64,000 bases of DNA, from NCBI GenBank assembly GCA_963678675.1, contig OY783192.1, positions 1,188,001-1,252,000 of the forward strand, in the 5' to 3' direction. The notes under the pieces were generated by a model. The model did no database searches, had not been told where the DNA came from, and worked only from the letters and a program-made list of their open reading frames with translations. Made by a program: the position numbers and the translations under genes. How positions within the stretch are numbered: the stretch's first letter is position 1; each line of letters starts with the position of its first letter. The DNA comes from Xiphydria camelus (lineage: Eukaryota; Arthropoda; Insecta; Hymenoptera; Xiphydriidae). Of this stretch, positions 23,866 through 36,779 are shown piece by piece.

Positions 23866-26840
23866 CGCATCCCTTCCCCTTGGTGCCTATTCACTTTCGT
23901 TGTCTTTGAAAAGCTACTCCGTTTCAAACCATCTTGTCGCCCTTCGCATCTGCAAAGCGCGACTGGAAATAACTCGGTCGTTGGAACTGGTTGAGAGAAA
24001 CAGACGGGGATGCGCCTATCGCGCGACGGACGGAAATATGAAACAATGAGAGGAGTATAGTGAGATTCTGGGAACGAGAATAAATATAGGAAGTGCTCTC
24101 TTGACGATTCTCTCGCAGGGAACAACCCCACTCGAGACACGCCCGTGCTATTCGCGAAGTAGGCGAATGAGGGGGGGGGGGATGATTCCTTTGACCCGGT
24201 CGACTCGCTTCCGCGAAGAATTAAATCTGAGAACGTAGCGGTGGCGTTTCTGGTGAAGCCGGAAGCGGGAAAAAGTATATGTAATTACGAGTTTTATAAA
24301 TATAGTCGAGTCTCTCGCAATGTCGCCTCTCGGAATGTCGTACGTGGAAAATTCAGTGGCGGCTAAATCGTTATATCCTATAGTTAAAAATTATAATATC
24401 TGCTCACGAAGGATTCATAGTCAATCGATTCATCTTTCGCGAACGATCATTAGTTGTGCGTGAGTAGTCATTCGCCCCCATATTTCGGCGCCAAAAAGAA
24501 CGTACAGACTACCGTCCTACGATGAATATAGAAAAGTTTGTATTCCGTGCACACTAATTACAGTAGGTACCTTTGTAAGCCGAGATAAGGGTCTATGGGT
24601 GGTGAAAATGTACAGATGGTAATCCTCCGCACTCCTACGAGTTCGCTTTTCCACGGACCTATAAATTCGTGGGAGTGCGATCTATCAAAGGTATACCATT
24701 CCAAACAGTATATAAATAGCTCTTTAGAGATATAGGTATTTTTTAGTTAACGTCTTGCATATGGTAAACGAGGATATGTATATCCATATACGTATGTATG
24801 TATATACGTAATTTTTATGATCCAAGCTTTCGTAGAACACTTTCTTCATACAAGTTTCTTTAACCGCATTAATTGCCACGAACGTAAACCGATTCGTTCC
24901 AGTTTCGCTCAAAGTCTGTAGAACTGCGAAACGTCTTTCTACGAGAATAACGCTCCGTGCGTCATTATAGACGATTTTCGAATTCGTTAACTATAACAAA
25001 ACGTGAGCAACGGTGTCGATAATTGTTGGTAATGTACACAAAACCTTTATATGGAAATAGTTGCATTTTGCTCGCTCGAGTGAGATTTAAAAGTCCCGAC
25101 GTCATTCTATAGAAACGGTAGTACGCTCGTCATAGACATCTATAGATATAGATCTTACACGCGTATATACTTAGATAGATAACAAAGCATGATAAGCGTA
25201 TTTCCGATTCCGTTTTCCCCGAGGACAAATCCGTCCTCGGTATTCCTCCCGTCGCTTTCACTCGATGCGTTTTACGAAACCGAGATTGCCGTTTCGTACG
25301 CACCGCACAGTATAGCACGCGTCGCGCCGTTATTTCTCCCTCTCCGTCTGTCTAACCCGCTCTCAGTTAGCGTAAATATTTGGAAAATCTCGAAACTGCC
25401 GCCTCGTCCTTGTAAACGGTAGCTCCGAACGATCTCGTGTGCCATTTGAAACGCTATTATGTTGTCTAACGGCATTTCTATCCCTGCGCTTGAATGAATT
25501 ATACATATACTGTGCAAGTATAAAATGTAATAGGAAGTACAATACAATGTTTCAGCCAATGCCTGTGTACAATATCAATGATACGATTACATACATATTT
25601 GTATATGCGCTGTAATAACTAGGTACTACATATAAGCAGGTACAAACAAATACTTAAAAATGATAAGAAACATCCCATGAGATGACGAATAAATTTATTT
25701 GTTTTCTATAGAGAGAATTACATTTAACGTACATCTCAGTCTATTATATTTCAAAAAATAATTTATATAGTAAAACTGGTGATAAATCCCGATTAACAAA
25801 ACACAATTAATCCAGAGGTTCTACAGTTGAATAAATGCGTTTTTATTCAGGGACTCCACAAGAAGAACGATGTTTTGCCATTGAAAATTTATGTTACCAC
25901 TGAGACTTTTCGCGTTCAGTGGTTCGAGATTCAAGTAGGTGGGAGCGTGACACCTCGAGCAATTTTACAGAATTTCACCATCCTAACATACCTTCTACGC
26001 GAACAACGTTGGACATATTTTATTCCGAACAACGTAATACACGTTTTCGAGCTATTCAACCAGTCCCTCCCCCCCCCCCCCGAGTCTTCGTTCGTTGAAC
26101 GACCTTTCTTTGGCACCGGGAGTGGACCAGACTTACATATCTCCGGGCTCGCTACGAGAACGGAAAGCGACGTGACGTTCCTCCCGCGCGCGCGTAACTC
26201 CCATCCTCCGACTTCGCGCCAGCGTGTACGCACGCGAGTCGCTGCAGATGCGTTCCCTCGTTCGCGGCGGAGAGATATTTCGAGGTATAACGCCGGCTAT
26301 TCGTGGGCAGATCGGGATATTCTTAGAACGTATTTTGACAAGCGCGGAACCAACTGGGAACCGACGAGACATTATTGTGTATATCAGCCACCTCTTCGCG
26401 CCCCTTACAAATATCGGATACGTCGTTCTTCGGCGGTCCCGCGCGATGACGCGAAGGTACCACCTGTCGTTCAGGAGCGACGGTGGTACGCTTTCTGTAG
26501 TACCTCTTTGAAAAGCCATCGGGATAAGAAAAATCCATACGTTTTGAACGGACATTAAGGGCATACCTATACGCGAAGAAGACCGAGGCGAAAGGTCACA
26601 GGCGTGCGAAAATAATTCGGGGGAACACTATTTTTAAACATCCGACCTATAGTACGGTATAACTTTTCCTGTATCGCTCCACGAGCACGATCGATTCTCC
26701 CCCGCGTGTCCTTCGCAGGATATAGATTGTGGAACGTGAAGAAGAGTAGGTACGCTTTCTCTCGGCGATGGTCCTGTCGACCGTAGCAAAAAAAAACACA
26801 TCAATGGACAGACGAAAAGAAATATCGGCCCTCTCTCACC

Positions 26841-26860
26841 GTGTGTGTGTGTGTGTGTGT
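26841..26860. repeat. (GT)10 microsatellite
   Basis: Ten uninterrupted GT units inside a CpG-rich patch. Confidence 0.9.
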
Positions 26861-27505
26861 AGCGGAATATATATTTCGGGGCGCGTGGGAAATAAAATAT
26901 CGGCGCGCGATTCCATCTGGAATCTGCTCTCCTTCCGGACAAATTCGCGCGATATTTATCGAGAAATTGCCGCTGGTCGCGTCGCAAACCCGAGTAAAAT
27001 GTCGCATCCATCGTTATATTATTATATATAAACAAACCCATTGATCTTATTCGTGCACGGGAAAAAAATATTTTGCAGTCTTAGCAAAACTAGGTTTAGC
27101 TGGAAACTTTTTGTTATCATGACAGAAATATTATCTGTAGCATCAAAAGATATGTTCAATAATGGCAAACGTAATTGCAATCACGGTGAAATTTGTTTCG
27201 GTATAAATATTTACTATCCTATCAAATATTTATGCTATTATTGGACATCTCTTTTGCTGCCGCGAATAATATTTTTGTCACAATAGCAGGAAATTCTTAG
27301 CAGAGCCTATTTTTGTTAACATTGCAAAATGTTTTTTTTTCGTGTGGGGCGGTCTGATATCATAAAGAAATTTTCCCTCGCCCTCTCTCTCGCCTTTCAC
27401 CTTTGTCTCATTCCGCGCCGGCGATCGCGCCGCCGTCAACAAGGGGTGCGGCCCTACGTCGTCCAACACCCCTACGTCGGCTATTTCCGTCCGTAGTTGT
27501 CTATT

Positions 27506-27540
27506 TATAAATCGCGCGGACAATGTTCCACTTCCATCAG
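27506..27540 (+). promoter_or_regulatory. TATA plus initiator promoter candidate
   Basis: TATAAA at 27506-27511 is followed by the arthropod initiator core ATCAGTC, whose A is at 27539, 33 bases from the first T. This is close to the spacing used in insects. No coding gene is recognised downstream, so it would drive a non-coding or unrecognised transcript, or be chance. Confidence 0.3.
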
Positions 27541-30500
27541 TCCGCCGCCCGTTGTGGCATCAGTTGCGGCAATATTTCACCTCTCCGCGTGATGCAGTTG
27601 AGTATTTCTGTGGTCGGTGATCTCGTTTTACGACGTTGCTTTATACGTCTGACGTCAAACGGCGAGTAGCGGGGAGAACGGGATGACAGGACTCGATCTT
27701 AAAGGGCGTTCACACCGAACGCTCTTGTAATGCAAGCGAGTTCAAGCGCCTTCGCGGTATTTTCACTCCGCGCAGCGGACGAATTAATCCGTCATCGAGA
27801 GACGCGACGAGACTTATACAATCGAATAACGGCCGATAACTCACCCTCGGAATTTTTACGCGCGCCTCCGTCATCGAGAATTTGTCGATTTTGCTTAGAA
27901 AAGCTGTCGCGAATATTAAGGAAGGAAGAGAGAAATATCAGACTGCGATTACTTATAAATTCAACAAATGAAGATTACGTTAATAAAATAAGAATGTCGT
28001 AAAATGATTAAAAATCTATCGCGTATTTCCTTTATAATAGTTTTGAATCCAAAAATCCAACCAGAGTAAGTAAAGATAATGCAGTCGCGGTGCATCGTAC
28101 AAGCATCGTTGAACCTGCAGTGTTGCTCGTATTTTCGATCTTCGAGGAACGACGGCGCGCTTCTCGTTTTGCAACTCGCTCCCATACGATGGCCGGTAAT
28201 CACCGAAAAAGAAAAACTGAGACACAACCAAGTGTTTCGTGGAGAGAGAGTGAGGCACTTTATTACTTCGATTTCGCCGGAACCCGCGCTGGTCGCGTCG
28301 CCCGTGCGAGCCACGATTTTCCGAGAACTCGTCAGAGACATCTTGTCTCTGATCGTCGAGACGGAGGCGAGCCTATAATTTCCACCGACTCCCATCGCGC
28401 GATACGAGGAATGCGTGACGGGATGCGATCAATTTTTAGCGATCCGAGGAAAAACCGCTCGGAGAGGCCGCCGCTGACCGCGTGACCAGTTTCAAAGGAG
28501 ACGAAACGCCGCGACGCTCTTTCCAGATCCCTGACACCAATTTTTCGAACGTCGCGCGACGAGATTATTTCGAGAGGGTCGATTCGAAAATTCGGCTAAA
28601 TCATCGTCACCCCGAAATTCGGAGATTTCGACTTCGAAAGCAACGCCTCGTCGAAGCGGCGACGACGAATTCGAGCGCGCAGTACCGCGCGTCCTTCCGC
28701 GTGGTCGTTTGTTTTTCTCTTTCGACCCGAAGTACCCGGTGCGCAGCATTTGCGACGAGATGCATCGAATTAGCGCGCCGCCGCGTCGAATCGAGCGATC
28801 TCCGCGAGCAATTTAACTCGCAATTTCGTCGGGGCGCAGGGAAAATTACGACGAGGTCGTAACGATTTCATAAGTTAATTCGACAAACTTCTCCTTCCGT
28901 CTCCTTCGCCCCGTCCTCTCGCGACGTACCTTTTCTCGCTATGCTGCGAGTGCACCTTGCGCCTCGGCGAGCTGCGAGGTCGCGCCGTATTCATCGCTAA
29001 AGCGCGAGAGGGTTTATATTATATTATAATTCCGTCAAATTATATCGGTTTAGCATCGGTGAATCTGGGACAGCGAGCGTTGAAATATGCCACCCGTCAT
29101 CTTTTAAGACCGGATGGAAGGTGAGGGTAGATTACGGAAGCTTGCCAAAGTCTTTCAGCTGTGACCGGCGGAGGTGTCGAGAAGATTGATAATATTATTC
29201 GGAAAGTGCCGCGTCGCGTGTTCCTACGCGTAGTCCGGTGTTCCGCGATGTCGGTTAGCGGGAATTCGCTGGAACCCCCATTTCACGTATCACTATATCC
29301 ATACGACGAGAACGACGCACTTCTTTGTTCGACTCGTGATCATACGGATTACGATTTCGCGTGTCATCGCGCAAATCCCGAACGACGTGAAGCTGAAAGT
29401 GACGCGGTATTTCCTCTTCGTTTCACGCATCAGTATAAAATCGAATGGAAAGTATTAGTCATCGTGCTGGCTCTGATCGTATTGAAAGAGAAAGAAACGT
29501 TGAATCTCTCTCTTGCCTCTCGAGACAGTCTCACTCCCACGTTTCGATTTTCCGAGCCGCTCGATTTAAGACGTGTTATTTTGAGAAAGCCTTTTGATTT
29601 GCGACTTTCCATTTGGCGTGTGTGACGCACGGGATTTCGGCTGCTCGCCGTAAGTGTACCATACCGGTTCTCCATTGTTTAACCGACGCCTGCAGGGAGC
29701 GCGAGGTCGGCTCTGTCGTTCAGTTCGATTTATAAATGTATTTTTTGAGATCCAGATAGCGCACAGGCGCGAAACTATCGTTTCAAATGCTCCCTAAAAA
29801 TGATGAGCTCTTGAGGCGTAATAACAAAGATCCGTAAAGCGTGTAATTTAGTGCGTAAATAATCAACGCAACTTTCTCATCTTTGCGGTGAAACAAAATC
29901 GAACATTTTGAAAGAAGCCTCATTTGACCCTGAGTTACGACCTTCTCTCGACGAATCGTGGCGCCTCGAAAGAAGTTTATTATCAAGTTTCCGCTCGGGC
30001 AGCACGAACCTTCAATTGTCCGTCACGAATACCAATGCGAGCGGGCAGATAGACCGAGACTTTCCTCGCCCTCGATGGAACACGGCAAACGAGCAGCTGA
30101 TAAGGTAGTCGCACGTGAAAGGGCAATCAGGGGCGAAAAACGAATCGATAGGCTCTGGCGGGAGCACTGAATGTTCACATTCAATGCGAGCTATATTAAG
30201 CCTACCTTCCGTCGCGAGTCCTTGTCTCGAAAAACGCGCCGTAATTACGAAGAAGAAGCTGTAAAGCTCTCATTATGATTAAGGTATAAAGACATAGAAA
30301 TAGCCATGCCCGCCTATATAGCTAACTACACCCATACCCGCTGGCAGCCACCGGCCGTTTCGTTCGTGTCTTTGAAACGCCTGTAACGAACGACGTCGCT
30401 AAAAATAGCCTCGAAATTTTCAGGTCGAGCATGGCTTTTTTCGGGGCGGTTGTTATCAACATGAAAGAACCTTTGACGGGCATCTCGCGCGACTTTGTGA

Positions 30501-33006
30501 TACAGTCTAGTTAGCGAGCCAGACAGAAGGGACGATAATTGTCATGGTGTAAGTCCGTGGCTGAAAAGAGACGGATGGCTATTTTCAGCAAGAGGGTTAA
30601 CATTGAATATCGGCAGGGTGGTCGCCGGGAGCTATAAATACGCGATCAACAGTTCGCGTCATAACGGAAATGACGGAAAGGCACGTGTTCGACGCGCCGA
30701 AGTGCCACGTGACGTTTCCGCCCACATCGCGCGTGGAAAGAGCTACGAGAGAAATAGTGACGAAAGGTTTCACCTTTAAAAAGGTTCAACCTTTTGAGCT
30801 TTTCGATCGAACCCGTTGACACGCGTGTACGTAATCAGCGCGAAAGGGGCGAATCGAAGCGTTCGCCTCGCTGGTCGATCCGCGTTCCCACAGGGAAGCC
30901 CAAAGAAACGGCCCGGAAAGCAATGTCAAGAGCGTCTATTCCAGGCCGTACGAAATCGCCACTCGATATTTTGAGAGAGCCGCGCGAGTCAAAGTTAAGT
31001 CTCACGTACGATTCCGACCTTTATAGATCATCAAGTCGGACCGTTAAATTTCCGTGGAATTTTTTAAACGCGCGATGGTCACGCGTTCTGCAGCCGGTCG
31101 AGAAACTGCGATCTACCGCTCTCTCGAAAGAGCCGCGGTACTTTGAGAGCCCCACCTCGCCCTGCCGCCCTCGGTTTATCGCGACGATTCGGCAAATGGA
31201 AACGAGCGAGTAAATACGCTGCAACCGAGTTTCGGAATCGTGCAGTTACGGCGTCCAGTTTTGCTCGACAGAGTCGGGCTTGAAGCGGCCCCAAGCTATA
31301 TTAGGTAACGCGGAACGGTTTGCGTTTCCTAGTATTATTAACTTCTCCAGCTTATACGAGTACCACACAGCGCGGAGTACCGCAGCGACGAGACGCACGG
31401 CAATGAGGTACGACCGATCCTAGCACGATCAAAGGCAACCCTCTCTGGTCCACGTTTGTCAGCAATTTCGCTAGATCTTCGTAACGGCTCACCTTCGCAG
31501 TTCGAGGTAAGATTTGTTTCATAAATCGTTGACTATCCTTCGTACCGACAGATAATGTGTACGCACTCAACGGTCGAGTGACGAGCATGTGCAGGAGGCT
31601 GGTTGATAAAATAAATCCTGGTAACGTGCGCTGCACGTAGTTCTTGCGCTTTACAAAACTCCTCCGAAAATCTCGTAAAAAAAATTCATTTCTGCGCAGC
31701 ACACGCCAGAAATGTCTAATATTAGCTAATGGACCTCCAGAGATCGCGCGCCGTATGTCCCACTGCTACTCGACGGTTGAATCGCACGCGCGTTCACTCG
31801 CCGGAAATGTTCTCACGTCGGCGGCGGGTCTTCTCTGTATACGCGAGATGAGAAAATTCCCTCCGACGCTATCAATCTCGGTGTCGGGGTAAAAATGTAG
31901 GCGCGGTCGTTACATATTGCGAACGATTACGCGAGACGTTTACCGCCGAACGCACGATACCCACGGTACGTCATCGGGACTTCGTGACGTCCATCGTCTG
32001 GTCGTACGCTGAGAAATGTTTCCGGGAATATATAATGTAAGTTACGTCAGAGGTAGCGTGCCGCAGGAGCCGGGAAAGTGTACAAAGGTCACGATCGATT
32101 CGTAGGTGGTGTAACGCTAGCCCTTGGTAGTGACGCTTAAGATACAATACTTTTAAAAGACAACAAGCTACAGTCGTAAATATTACGTATACAGAATATT
32201 CGAGTAGGAGTCCAGCTTTTGAAATTCGAAAACATTTAATCAGCACATCGATTCCCACGACATATCCCATCGGATACTTCAAAATGTACGAGTATATCTA
32301 GATATATTGTGCTCGACCCGACTCTGACGTCAGTGGCGTGACGCAACAGAGGGTACAGAGTGTGAAAGCAAGGTTGCAGAACAGTGGAAGAGGGTCGTAA
32401 CAAGCGTGATCTCGTATCCATCCCTTGCATCACGTGAAGGAATGATGCTATTGTGAAAGCTTGTCATCCTCTCGAGGAAGCCGCGTACTTTCGACGCTGC
32501 GAAGAATCACAATCCGTAGCGTCGGGCCACAAAGTTCTCCCCCAGCAAATTTCTTGTCTTCCATCAAAAAAATCCCGCTTATCGAACGCTCAGCGACAGG
32601 GAGGAAAGGGAATCACTACTTAGGACATAAAGAGATTTAGGCTTATTATACGATGCAGAATATAAGAATTAATAGAATATATGGATGCGGAATATATGGA
32701 TTTAAGTAATAAATAAAAATAAATAATAAATCATTTACAGATATCGTGTTCTAGAAAGTATGTCGTTTAAAGTACGATAAATTAATATTTGAAGACATTT
32801 CATTGTTTTTATTTAAAAAGTAGATAATACCTCCACAGTACAAATATTTTGGTATATTGGAAATATCCTATAAATATTAAACATGCATTGACGGACTAGT
32901 GCACAAGATTTATCACTCTTCGGGATTGTTCAGGTGTCAACCCTTTTTGCGATATGCTTTCGAAATTAACAACCGAAACTGTATCGAAAATAGTAAAAAT
33001 ATGACT

Positions 33007-33095
33007 CGTCATACGTTCGCCACTGTAGTTCCCGGTAAGGCGGCGGACGTATGACGGGCCGTACCTACTGCTTCCTAGCTCCGACTGCTGGCTTC
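33007..33095. repeat. Palindromic dispersed repeat, copy 2
   Basis: Inverted relative to the copy at 23734. It shares the GGCGGACGTATGACGGGCCG / CGTACCTACTG block and the TACCGGGAACTAC region in complement. Within it, CGTCATACGTTCGCC pairs with GGCGGACGTATGACG, so it too is a hairpin. Confidence 0.55.
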
Positions 33096-33488
33096 AGCAC
33101 CATTAATGCAATATGAAGATTGATAGTTATTAACATTTTCTCAAATTAATATATTGAAATATTCCTTCTTCCTTTACTTATGTATAATACATATACAAGC
33201 TGACGCGGTAATTTTATAAACCGGGAAATACCGTGCGTGGGTTACTATTTAACACATTAATTCGGTAAAGTCGTTGGATGCAAATTTTGTTAACGCGGTA
33301 GTCAAAACGTTACGAATCATCGCGTAAAGAAATGAAGGGTGTAAAGGAGGGAAAGCCGGAATGACGTCAGAATCGTCATGGCAACTCCCCTAAAGCTTAC
33401 GAGGATACGAGGGGATGGCGGCTACTTACTTCATAGAACTTAACCACTGGTTGGACCTCGAAACAGTGTGTATTTCGGTAATGTTGAA

Positions 33489-33490
<2 letters not shown>

Positions 33491-33587
<97 letters not shown>
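33491..33587. repeat. (AG)n microsatellite, about 97 bp
   Basis: Almost pure AG dinucleotide repeat, with two AAAG interruptions near 33554-33563. It lies in otherwise AT-rich DNA between the CpG-rich region and the Harbinger-like element. Confidence 0.95.
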
Positions 33588-33942
33588 ATGAGTGAGAAAG
33601 GCGGAGGAGAGTAAACGAGAAATAAACTGCTTATATGTGCCCTAATTAAAATAGCTGACTAAATATTATATAATAAAAGGGATCGAGAACTGATTTCGGG
33701 TGTTTTAATTAAATTAGTTTCTTTGATAATCTATTAAATCGCCATGATGCAATCCTCTTGACTTTGACAGCTATTACATTGCCATTTTGAAAAATGTCCA
33801 ACAATTTTCGAAAACTGGCACAAGGTGAAATAGAAACGTGACGTATGATTTACGGGACCTTGCACATATCACGCTACGGAACGAGACGTGAGCTACTTTG
33901 GTAATTCGACTCTTTTACTAGAGTAAGAAGGCAGCCGTCTAA

Positions 33943-34627
33943 AGGTGCAGTTAAACGGCCTGTGATAGCGCGAGCCTATACGAGCCGCGCCGTCCGTGTA
34001 GGCGCGGCTCGGCCAAATCCGAACGCAAGCCTACTCGTATACACGGCGCGTGGATTGGAGAATGACGGTTGGAGCGACGGTGGACTAAGCGTCCACCCGC
34101 TTAGCCACAAGGGTGTTTGCCAAAACTCCTCTGCGCGCCGATAGTGCAGCGCGCCGAACAGGAGAGAAGTCGCCGGCGCGAGGCCGGATACGAAATCGGT
34201 TATCGGAATCAAACTGATTCCGACGATCGGACGACAGTTAGAATAACGGTGAGAATGACGGTTGGATCGACGGTTGGACCAAGCGTCCACCCGCTTAGCC
34301 ACAAGGGTGTTTGCTTAAACAAATTAAAACCCAAAATGCAACTAGTTCCGTCGGGTGCCCTGTACCGTCTGTACCAAAGGCGCGCGCGGCGAGGCTCGCG
34401 CTATCACAGGCCCGTTTCACAAGCCGCGCCGAGGTAAATAAACGACGCGCGTTTACACAAGCCGAGCCGCGCGCGCCTTTGATCCGTGTCGAAAAACCGA
34501 CAACCGATGGATCGCGCGAATTTGGCCGAGCCGCGCCGAGCCAGACTGTATAAACGGCGCGTGGCGCGGAACATCCCGCGCCGATCCTGGCTCGGCTCGC
34601 GCTATCACAGGCCGTTTAACTGCACCT
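33943..34627. mobile_element. Non-autonomous DNA transposon with TAA target duplication (Harbinger-like)
   Basis: Terminal inverted repeats of about 35 bases begin AGGTGCAGTTAAACGGCCTG and continue TGATAGCGCGAGCC; the right end is their complement. TAA flanks both ends (33940-33942 and 34628-34630), which fits the three-base TWA target of PIF/Harbinger elements. The 685-bp interior is strongly CpG-rich and contains a 60-base direct repeat (34060-34120 and 34253-34314), including CGTCCACCCGCTTAGCCACA. No transposase is encoded; open frames here are composition artefacts. Confidence 0.8.
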
Positions 34628-34630
34628 TAA

Positions 34631-35266
34631 TACATGATTCATCTATGTCTAGTAGCTGGAAAATGTCTGGCACTAGCCCCCCCAAAGGATTCGCGACTCA
34701 GTTATTCCTGTTAATTATAGATAATTATTTGATTCGATTATTAATAGGATTTTGTAACTTCTAGAAATATCACGTTGTGATACTACATATCAAATATGAA
34801 TTGCAATACAAGAATCAATCGGTAATTGGTATTTCTCCTGGATAAAAATGAGAATATGTCTATTCATGTACAATATACAGTAGTCCTCTGGAATATTCAA
34901 AAGTCTATAAAGACAGGGGTCAACTTGGAATCGCACATGACCGTAAAATTGGAAAGAAGGATAAAAGGATATCCTTAATAAATAAACGATTGTAAGAAAA
35001 CATATATCAAAATAAAGGAGTAAAAACGCCGCATTATGTTAGCTATTGCATCTTTTTTTATTGCCACGGTATAAAAAACAGTCGTAAACTCATAATTATC
35101 ATAAAACTAATTTACCAAAAAAATAAGATTCAAAATATTAATTTCGTTTAGCTTTGTCACGTGTTACTAAAATTACAATACTGCATCAATAATTCAATCG
35201 CAGTTATCACAAAGACTCGCATAAATTCTAATTTCACGCGATCCACGATATAACGATTTACATGTC
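34631..35266. other. Intergenic and 3' region of the zucchini gene
   Basis: AT-rich. A minus-strand AATAAA (complement at 35057-35062) lies about 205 bases beyond the stop codon at 35267 and is the likely polyadenylation signal of the zucchini/PLD6 gene. Nothing else was recognised. Confidence 0.5.
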
Positions 35267-36233
35267 TCAATTAGGCAACAGCTCTTCCGACCTTGAGGTG
35301 ATTGTATCACCACCGCCAAACTGTTCCCACAATTTCCCAAATTCGCCCACAAAAGGATCGACTAGTTCTTTTCGATGAGAGATAATCACATTGTCGTAAT
35401 TCCCATTTAACGCTTGCATCGTCCAATTTAAGCTCCCAGTTATAATAATACTATCATCCACAATCGTAAACTTGTGATGCATCAAATAGTTAGATCTCCT
35501 CATACGCACCTTGATGCCTGGCAAATCAGAAAGCGGAAATAAGTAATACAATTCGATTAATTTCTCATAGCGTGAAAATGAAACCTAATATTTGCTGACC
35601 TAATTTACGGAACACAGGAACCTGGCTCCCCGTACTGTCCGCCATACTTGGATCGACTATGACACGGACTCTGACATTCCTTTTGTATGCTTTTATAATC
35701 ACATCGGCAATATCATAGTTCGTTACAAGATACATACAGATATCTAGAGACTTTTTTGCAGAGTTCATATATGACAAAATCTTCCTAAATATGATATGCA
35801 GAAAGGAATAGTTAAAGAAAGGTACTTCCTTATAGGGAGAACTACGTTATGATCAAAGTGTCTCTCACTTAAGATTTGCCCTTGAACAATTAAACCGATT
35901 ACAGGTTGTCGGGCCATTTGTCTGAAGACAACACAGAGCAGATTCTTCGGAAAAGAAGAGAACCTCGAGGAGTTGATTTTTCCTCTTTATTTCATAGTAC
36001 TTTTTGTAAATCTTCCAGGCAACTTCTGTGGCCAAAAGACTCATGGCTATAATTGCTACCGTCCGTTTAGCCATCTCTACTGTAAAGGTACTTGTCTGTT
36101 GCACTGGTTCCTGTTGATGAATGAAAGTTGTTATTCCCTTTGATGGAACATCACTTGGAGAAATTGCAAGTATTTCTCGCAAACTAGATATCATTTCTTG
36201 AGCTCTGCTCATTCCAGCTTCAAAATATTCCAT
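35267..36233 (-). CDS. zuc: Zucchini / mitochondrial PLD6 endonuclease of the piRNA pathway
   Basis: Phospholipase D-family protein of 266 residues, the family's usual length. Exons 35869-36233, 35600-35784 and 35267-35517 join in phase. Residues about 57-75 (RTVAIIAMSLLATEVAW) form the N-terminal membrane anchor expected for an outer-mitochondrial-membrane protein. A cysteine-containing insert (ALCCLQTNGPTTCNRFNC) matches the zinc-binding segment of Zucchini/PLD6. The single HKD motif is HHKFTIVD (H197, K199, D204), followed by SIIITGSLNWT, so the enzyme works as a dimer. Family members cleave single-stranded RNA to make phased piRNAs. The donor of exon 2 (G|GTCAGC) was chosen because it gives RKLG-IKVR, as in the family; the alternative 12 bases on would add four residues. 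An inner start at Met54 is possible. THOC1 is head to head with it. Confidence 0.93.
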
Positions 36234-36779
36234 ACTGATATCGGGTCCTAAGCAAAATGCATTAGCACGCGTACAGACGTATAGAAATTATGGAAATCAC
36301 AATATCAAAAAAATTTTCACAGCAAATACGCTTAATTTGAAAATAAGGTTAACTTGGAGAACGAATATTTTTTACGAGGTTGTGTCAAGTGAAAACCAAA
36401 AAAAATGAATAAACTATCAATAGGTATAGCATTCACGAGTAGCAAGTTAGGTAGTTCATTATAGAATCGCTCATCCGTTTGAAAAATAGCAACATCAATT
36501 TTCTGACACACATTTTTACCACAGAATAAGTCGGATTAATTGTGGAAACAGTATTATAAAATACTTTTATAAAGCTACCGTATTAATAACAGAATTAACT
36601 GAGTTTCTTGGATACTAAAACGAGTAGATACAACTTGCCGGTTTGTTTTGAGTGAGCAACTGACAGTGACCTAGCTTAACCTGAATCTAATCTAACCGAA
36701 TCTGATATCGTGCGTGGCATGTAATGTGTTAGGCGCACATAACTTTTCTCTATGAAAAAGTTAATAAAGTTTCCTTAAA
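36234..36779. promoter_or_regulatory. Shared intergenic region between zucchini and THOC1
   Basis: Only 546 bases separate the two divergent start codons, so this stretch must hold both promoters and leaders. No TATA box stands at a convincing place for either gene, which fits broadly expressed TATA-less promoters. Specific elements could not be identified. Confidence 0.6.

Larger units (their letters stand above)
23866..33006. other. Nine-kilobase gene-free region, CpG-rich from about 25.2 kb
   Basis: No recognised gene on either strand. The part from about 25.2 to 32.5 kb is rich in CpG, which creates many long open frames in several frames at once (for example 25827-26558 plus with 26133-26564 minus). 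Homopolymer runs occur at 24171-24181 (G) and 26068-26079 (C). Single TATA-like promoter signals occur at 27506 and near 30633. It may hold regulatory DNA or unrecognised non-coding transcripts. Confidence 0.4.

Noticed and set aside
25827..26558. 243-codon plus-strand open frame
   Set aside because: Lies in CpG-rich DNA with open frames on the opposite strand over the same bases, no domain or family pattern, and a poly-C run translated as PPPP; best explained by base composition.
28090..28862. Overlapping Arg-rich open frames
   Set aside because: Several frames are open at once on both strands; composition artefact.
30794..31213. 139-codon open frame
   Set aside because: Begins without an ATG context, is rich in Arg and Ser as expected from CpG-rich DNA, and resembles no family.
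33962..34764. Several open frames of 60-108 codons
   Set aside because: They lie inside or across the end of the CpG-rich Harbinger-like element and contain none of its expected protein motifs.
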